NCBI RefSeq assembly: GCF_013055795.1 | Contig: NZ_JABETO010000001.1 | Span: 310,376-374,375 of the forward strand | DNA length: 64,000 bases | DNA from: Streptomyces sp. I05A-00742 | GTDB taxonomy: Bacteria > Actinomycetota > Actinomycetes > Streptomycetales > Streptomycetaceae | Reading direction: 5' to 3' | Part shown: piece by piece, positions 59,485 to 64,000 of the stretch | How the letters are laid out: each line of letters opens with the position of its first letter | Position numbering within the stretch: position 1 is the stretch's first letter | Program-made: the position numbers and the translations under genes | The notes under the pieces: model-generated | Databases searched by the model: none | Seen by the model: only the letters and a program-made list of their open reading frames with translations | Told to the model about the DNA's origin: nothing

Positions 59485-60434
59485 TCGCCGCCCCCCACCG
59501 CCGCACGCACCGCCGGCCGGGCGTGCGGCCGTGGGGAGCGGTGAGCTCCGGGCCGTCGAGCGCCACCGGCGTCCCGGGAGAACGCGGAAACCGCCCCCGA
59601 CTTCCGCCCGAACGGGCCGATGGCCGGCGTCGAGTCACCGCCGACGGTGCAGGCCTTCCGGGCCGGGCAGGCCGAGCCGTCCGCATCCAAGGGGCAGTCG
59701 GCCGCCGTCGTCGAAGACGGCCTGCGCGCGCCGGCGGGTCCGTGCGGAGTGGGTCAGCCTGAACACGGTGCTCAGCGCGGCGGCCCGGCTGCCGTTGCGC
59801 ACGACCAGGGGCCGCCCCAGTTCGTTCCTCTGGTCCCTCCAACTCGGCCGGGCACGTGTTGACTTCGGCCTCCATCGCGGCGGTCGGCATACGCCATGCG
59901 CCCGCACGAGCAATCCCGTCGAGCTGGTACCCGGCGCGTATCCGGCGTGCCCTGCACTCCCGTTCTGTGGCCCTTGCGCGACCCGCGCGTCGTGGAACGC
60001 CTCGACGTGGACGAGTAGGACGGCGAGGAAGGGGTCGCACAGCTGGTGAGGGCGCCCCATGAATGCGCTTATGTGCCCCTTGGGTGGACCTGTTCAGAGT
60101 GCTGGCAATTGTCTTTGCTGTAAGTGTGCAAAAACCTTCATGTGCCGCGTACCGGGCCGGGCGCGAGGCCCGCTCCCGTCCGCGGGCCGGCGGGTGACAT
60201 GGCGTACCGGGCGCCCGGCGTCCGAGAGCGGAGCGTGGCGATGACCGTGCCGCGGGGGACCGCAGTCGCGTCCGCGGGAGCGAGGTTGCCGAGGTGGCCG
60301 GGGTGGCCGGGACCGGTACTCGCTCCGGCGCATGAAGAGGTGTCGGCGTGTGCTGGGGAGATGCGTGCGTTCCTGGGGGAGGAGACCTTGCCTCCTGCCC
60401 GGAGAGCCCCGGCCACCGCGCGGGGGAAGGCGAG
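59485..60434. other. gap with a transposase remnant and the terpene-cluster promoter region
   Basis: About 950 bp without an intact gene. The left half holds a transposase remnant. Near 60090-60140 there is an AT-richer patch with TTGTCTTTGC and CAAAAACC that may contain the promoter of the downstream terpenoid genes. The right part (60150-60430) is GC-rich and open in all frames but without start signals before 60435. Confidence 0.5.
59640..59960 (-). pseudogene. IS256/mutator-type transposase fragment
   Basis: Two leftward frames give consecutive pieces of one protein: IARAGAWRMPTAAMEAEVNT followed by RNELGRPLVVRNGSRAA and STVFRLT. This is the pattern EAEVxxY...(D/N)ExGRRLVVRNGxxxxRxVxTxxG that occurs near the N-terminus of mutator-type transposases. 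Only about 80 codons are recognisable and there are frame changes, so it is a dead remnant. The exact ends are uncertain. Confidence 0.5.
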
Positions 60435-61514
60435 ATGACCGCGGGCGTTGCCGCGCTGCCGGGCGCGGCTGCCGTGCGCAGACGGGTCACCGCCGTGCTC
60501 GACGGCTTCCTGGAGCGCAAGGCCGGTACCGCCGCGAAGCTGCGGATGCCCGAGGAGCTGACCGGGTGTCTGCGTGATCTCCTGGCCGCAGGCGGGAAGC
60601 GGTTGAGGCCCCTGCTGTGTGTGAGCGGCTGGCAGGCCGCCGGCGGCCAGGGCACTCCCGGGACGCTGATCAGGGTCGCGGCGTCACTGGAGATGTTCCA
60701 CGCCTTCTGCCTCATCCACGACGACGTCATGGACAACAGCGCCCGCCGCCGCGGCGCCCCCACCGTCCACCGCCGCCTCGCGCGGCACCACGCGCACGGT
60801 CGCACTGCCACCGCCGCCCGGCACGTCGGAACCAGCGGCGCGATCCTCGTCGGCGACCTCGCCCTGGCCTGGTCGGACGAACTCCTGCAAGCCGCCGGCC
60901 TCACTCCCCGCCAACTCGGCGCGGTCCTGCCGCTGATCAACGACATGCGCGGCGAGGTGATGTACGGCCAGTACCTGGACGTCACCGCCGCCGGCCGCCC
61001 CACCGCGGATGTCGAGCAGGCGCTGCGCATCGTGCGGTACAAGACCGCCAAGTACACCGTGGAACGCCCCCTGCACATCGGCGCTGCCCTCGCCGGCGCC
61101 CCGCTCGCCGTGCGCGAGGCGCTGACCGCCTACGCCCTGCCCGTCGGGGAGGCGTTCCAGCTGCGCGACGACCTCCTCGGCGTCTTCGGGACCCCCGAGG
61201 TGACCGGGAAGCCGTCGCTGGACGATCTGCGCGAGGGCAAGCACACCGTCCTGGTCGCTCTCGCGCTCCAACGGGCCGATGCCCGCCGGCGACGTGTCCT
61301 GCGCACCCTGCTCGGCGCCCCTCGTCTGGACGAGGCGGGGGCCGACCGCATCCGTGAGGTGTTCATCGCCACCGGCGCCCGGGACGAGGTGGAAGAGATG
61401 ATCAGCGCCTTCCAGGCGCGGGCGCTCCGCGTACTGGAGACCGCGCCCTTCCCGTCCCGTGCCATCGCCCACCTGCGGCTGCTCGCCGACGCCGCCACGG
61501 TGAGGGCCTCATGA
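60435..61514 (+). CDS. polyprenyl diphosphate synthase (FPP/GGPP-type)
   Basis: A 359-residue trans-prenyltransferase. The first Asp-rich motif is LIHDDVMDN (DDxxD, about residues 96-104), the region GGKRLRP binds pyrophosphate, and the second motif is LRDDLLGVFG with the DDLLG form usual in actinomycete GGPP synthases. It joins isopentenyl diphosphate to allylic diphosphates, giving farnesyl or geranylgeranyl diphosphate for the terpene cyclase downstream. GGGGGAAGGCGAG precedes ATG 60435. Its stop overlaps a possible P450 start (ATGA), so the two are coupled. Confidence 0.93.
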   Translation: MTAGVAALPGAAAVRRRVTAVLDGFLERKAGTAAKLRMPEELTGCLRDLLAAGGKRLRPLLCVSGWQAAGGQGTPGTLIRVAASLEMFHAFCLIHDDVMDNSARRRGAPTVHRRLARHHAHGRTATAARHVGTSGAILVGDLALAWSDELLQAAGLTPRQLGAVLPLINDMRGEVMYGQYLDVTAAGRPTADVEQALRIVRYKTAKYTVERPLHIGAALAGAPLAVREALTAYALPVGEAFQLRDDLLGVFGTPEVTGKPSLDDLREGKHTVLVALALQRADARRRRVLRTLLGAPRLDEAGADRIREVFIATGARDEVEEMISAFQARALRVLETAPFPSRAIAHLRLLADAATVRAS

Positions 61515-61615
61515 ACCCGCCCTTGCCACCTGAGGCCACGGGCGCGACCTGCCGAGGCGGCTCAGCCTCTCCGCATGACGACCGCCAACAGGTTCAATCA
61601 CCAGGAGCCGATGTG

Positions 61616-62989
61616 AAGTACCCCAGTCCCATCCCTTCCGCCGCCGGCGGTCTGCCGCTGCTGGGCCACCTGATCCCGTTGCTGCGCGACCCCCTGGGGT
61701 TCCTCACTCGCCTGCCCGAAGACGGAGACCTAGTGCGGGTCCGTGTGGGCCCGCTGCAGGTGCTCGTGGTGTGCTCCCCGGATCTCATGGGCGAAGTCCT
61801 GCGCGATGACCGGACCTTCGACAAAGGCGGACCGGTCTTCGACCGGGTCCGGGAGTTCGCCGGCAACGGTCTGGGAACCTGTCCGCACGATGAGCACCGC
61901 CGTCAGCGGCGCCTGCTCCAGCCCGCCTTCCACCCCGCCAGGCTCCCCGGCTATGCCCCGGCCATCACCGCCCGGACCGTCGAGGCAACCGGATCCTGGC
62001 AGGACGGCCAGATCCTCGACGTGTTCGCCGTCATGCAGGAGCTCTCGGCCAGGATCACGGCCGACACACTCTTCTCGACCGCCACGCCGCCCGAGGTGCT
62101 CAGCCAAGCCCTCGGCGACGTCAACACCCTTCTCAACGCCATTCCCGTGCGGATGGCGACACCGCGGCTGCTGGACCGGTTGCCCACCCGCGGCAACCGC
62201 CGCTACCACCAGGCGCGAGCCCGTCTGCCCCGTACCCTCCAGCACATCGTCACCGAACGCCGGGCCGCCGGCACCGATCACGGCGATCTGCTGTCGATGC
62301 TCCTGACCGCCTGCGACCCCGACTCCGGGCCCGCCGAACAGAAGCTGACCGACGAGGAGATCATCGATCAGGTCGTCACGTTCTTTCTCGGGGGCGCCGA
62401 TACGTCCGCATCCGTCCTGGCCTCGGCGCTGCACCTGCTGGGGCAGCACCCCGAGATCGAGAAACGGCTGCACACCGAGGTCGACGCCGTCCTGGACGGC
62501 CGCCCGGCCACCCACGCCGACCTGCCGCACCTGGAGCTGACCGACCGCGTCCTCACCGAGACCCTGCGCCTGTGGCCTCCCGGCTGGATCTTCACCCGCA
62601 CCTGCACGGCCGACACCCACCTGGGCCGATACGCGGTCCCCGCAGGGACGTCCATCGTCTGCAGCCCCTATCCCCTCCACCGCCAGGCCGATCTGTATCC
62701 CGACCCCGACCGCTTCGACCCGGACCGGTGGGCACCCGACCACCCCTGTCCACCCCGGCGCGCGGCGTTCATCCCCTTCGGCGGAGGAGCCCGCAAGTGC
62801 ATCGGGGACCGGTTCAGCACCACCGAGATGGTGCTCGCCCTGGCAACCATCGTCGGCCGGTGGCGCCTTGAGCCCCTCCCCGGTACGCCCGTCCGCCCCA
62901 CCCTCGGCCTCGCACTGCACCCCGGCGGGCTGCGGATGCGAGCCGTCGCCCGGATACCGGCCGGCACCGAAAGCCCGGTGAACAGCTAG
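61616..62989 (+). CDS. cytochrome P450
   Basis: A P450 monooxygenase of about 457 residues. The I-helix oxygen motif is GGADTSAS, the K-helix ExxR is ETLR, and the heme-binding loop is FGGGARKCIGD with the Cys ligand. The N-terminal PSAAGGLPLLGH is the normal beginning of such enzymes. I use GTG 61616, five bases after AGGAG; the ATG at 61511, overlapping the synthase stop, adds 35 low-complexity residues and is the alternative. It probably oxidises the terpene made by the flanking genes, with electrons from a ferredoxin encoded elsewhere. Confidence 0.92.
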   Translation, partial: KYPSPIPSAAGGLPLLGHLIPLLRDPLGFLTRLPEDGDLVRVRVGPLQVLVVCSPDLMGEVLRDDRTFDKGGPVFDRVREFAGNGLGTCPHDEHRRQRRLLQPAFHPARLPGYAPAITARTVEATGSWQDGQILDVFAVMQELSARITADTLFSTATPPEVLSQALGDVNTLLNAIPVRMATPRLLDRLPTRGNRRYHQARARLPRTLQHIVTERRAAGTDHGDLLSMLLTACDPDSGPAEQKLTDEEIIDQVVTFFLGGADTSASVLASALHLLGQHPEIEKRLHTEVDAVLDGRPATHADLPHLELTDRVLTETLRLWPPGWIFTRTCTADTHLGRYAVPAGTSIVCSPYPLHRQADLYPDPDRFDPDRWAPDHPCPPRRAAFIPFGGGARKCIGDRFSTTEMVLALATIVGRWRLEPLPGTPVRPTLGLALHPGGLRMRAVARIPAGTESPVNS

Positions 62990-63137
62990 CCGCGGCAGTG
63001 ACGCCGGTCCGCGGCCGAGGCGGCAGACGATCCCGGTGAAGTCGCTGATCCCGCGGCGGCCCTGGGCCCCGTTCCCGAACTCCCGGGCGCCGCAACGAGC
63101 GTGAGCCTCGCCCTACTTCCATGATCCTGGAGGAATC

Positions 63138-64000
63138 ATGGCAGGTGCGTTCCCGCAGCTGGATGAGCTGTCTCCTTCGGTGTACGACGTCGCAGCGGTG
63201 TCCCTGGCCGAGGGCCCGCAGCAGCCGGCGTGCGTGCAGTGGCTCACCGAGCACCGCACGACCCCCACCTCCTGGGGTGTTCCTCCCGAGGTCAACTGGT
63301 ACGACTGCTATCTGTCGACCTACGCCGCCGCCCTCGCCCTGTACAACGCGGGCCGGCGCTCCCTGGCCGAGCCCGCTCTGTCGGCACTGGCTGCGCTGGT
63401 TCCCCCGGATCCCACCGGTGTGCTGGAGACCCTGACCTTCGGCGGCCTCGTGGACGCCCTGGACCGGTTGTGCGTTCAACGCGGCTGGCCGGTGCCCCGG
63501 CACCCCGGCCCCGTGGCCGCCGTCGTCGGCCGTGAGCGCGCCAAGTGGCGCCGGATGCGCACCTGGGACCGTTTCCTCGACCCGGACCGGTCCATCGCCG
63601 GCTACTGCGCCGAACGCGTCTACGGGGACGAGACCATCGACGCCGGCGCCTTCCTGGAAGCCTTTCAGGCTCCCAACGGATCCGTGTCCAACGCTCCAGG
63701 CGCTTCGGCCTTCTTCTTCCTCGAAGCGCAGCGCCGCGGCAAGGGCGTGCCGCCCGAGCGCATCGACCGCCTGCGTCACTACCTGCACACCTGCCCCGTT
63801 CCTGTCGGCTACCTGGACTGGGTTCCCCACTTCACCACCGCGTGGTCGATCATGTTCGAGGACGCGGCGGGATCCGCACCTGCCCCGGACCCGGCGGCGC
63901 TGGACGCGCTCTGCGTGGATCTGGCCCACCCGTCCGGTCTGCTCTGCACGGTCAGCACCCTGGGCGGAGGACTCACCGTCCCCGGCGACAGCGACAGCAC
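63138..64000 (+). CDS. class II terpene cyclase-like protein, 5' part
   Basis: An open frame from ATG 63138 (GGAGGA five bases upstream) runs off the window, 287 codons visible. The translation shows VNWYDCYLSTYAAALALYNA, then NGSVSNAPGASAFFFLEAQR, the alpha-helical barrel pattern of class II diterpene or drimenyl-type cyclases and prenyltransferase/squalene-oxidase repeat proteins. The last codons read VPGDSDST, at the place of the catalytic DxDD motif, here D-S-D-S. Such enzymes protonate the terminal alkene of GGPP or FPP to make a bicyclic diphosphate. It follows the prenyl synthase and P450 on the same strand. Confidence 0.8.
   Translation, partial: MAGAFPQLDELSPSVYDVAAVSLAEGPQQPACVQWLTEHRTTPTSWGVPPEVNWYDCYLSTYAAALALYNAGRRSLAEPALSALAALVPPDPTGVLETLTFGGLVDALDRLCVQRGWPVPRHPGPVAAVVGRERAKWRRMRTWDRFLDPDRSIAGYCAERVYGDETIDAGAFLEAFQAPNGSVSNAPGASAFFFLEAQRRGKGVPPERIDRLRHYLHTCPVPVGYLDWVPHFTTAWSIMFEDAAGSAPAPDPAALDALCVDLAHPSGLLCTVSTLGGGLTVPGDSDS

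Noticed and set aside
60059..60438. Small rightward frames before the prenyl synthase
   Set aside because: No ribosome binding sites and no recognisable sequence; the region more likely holds the promoter.

Overview
The window is chromosomal DNA of a Streptomyces-type actinomycete. The evidence is very high GC with strong third-position GC bias (which opens long antisense frames), GTG and TTG starts, an actinobacterial RNase P RNA, a LAXTG sortase-type sorting signal, a DmdR/IdeR-type iron box, and many TetR/HxlR/GntR regulator-plus-effector pairs. No tRNA, rRNA or CRISPR array was seen. The gene names below rest on motifs read by eye, not on database searches.

Layout. 1-4852 looks like an accessory block of visibly lower GC. 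It holds a leftward cassette (GntR regulator, histidine-kinase-like ATPase, unknown protein, radical SAM/SPASM-like enzyme, APH-like phosphotransferase), a divergent SAM methyltransferase sharing a palindromic operator with gntR, and the start of one more gene at the left edge. It stops beside rnpB (5271-5681, minus). 5717-9378 carries an RNB-domain ribonuclease, yaaA and a secreted protein. 9583-17664 is a tightly coupled pair of giant genes (1295 and 1396 codons) of unknown function behind a leader with competing hairpins; it is the best candidate for an undescribed system. 17867-35339 is a patchwork of small regulatory, membrane and housekeeping units: CbrC-like, SRPBCC, a 29-residue amphipathic peptide, a PTP-type phosphatase, HxlR/MFS, a second MFS, TetR/CPBP/DUF1330, PhzF, secreted proteins, Bcr/CflA MFS, Rsm22-like, a DDAH-like hydrolase, TetR/DUF6243 and a primase-polymerase-like protein.

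35364-46466 is an iron and heme uptake region: a lipoprotein, efeU-efeB-efeO (iron import and Dyp peroxidase), hmuV-hmuU-hmuT (heme ABC importer) and two HtaA-domain heme-binding surface proteins. A near-consensus iron box lies in the hmuT/htaA divergent promoter. The HtaA proteins would take heme at the surface and pass it to HmuT, HmuU and HmuV.

46545-57797 has a decayed repeat-protein fragment, a SdsA-type alkyl sulfatase, a TetR/SDR pair, a five-repeat 803-residue protein, a cluster of broken genes (two IS5-type transposase remnants flanking an internally deleted S1-domain gene), and a TetR/MFS pair with two operators. 58029-59484 encodes a glycine-rich secreted protein and a small secreted protein. 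After an IS256-like remnant, the right end is a terpenoid cluster: polyprenyl diphosphate synthase, cytochrome P450 and a class II terpene cyclase-like gene that leaves the window just at a DSDS variant of the DxDD motif.
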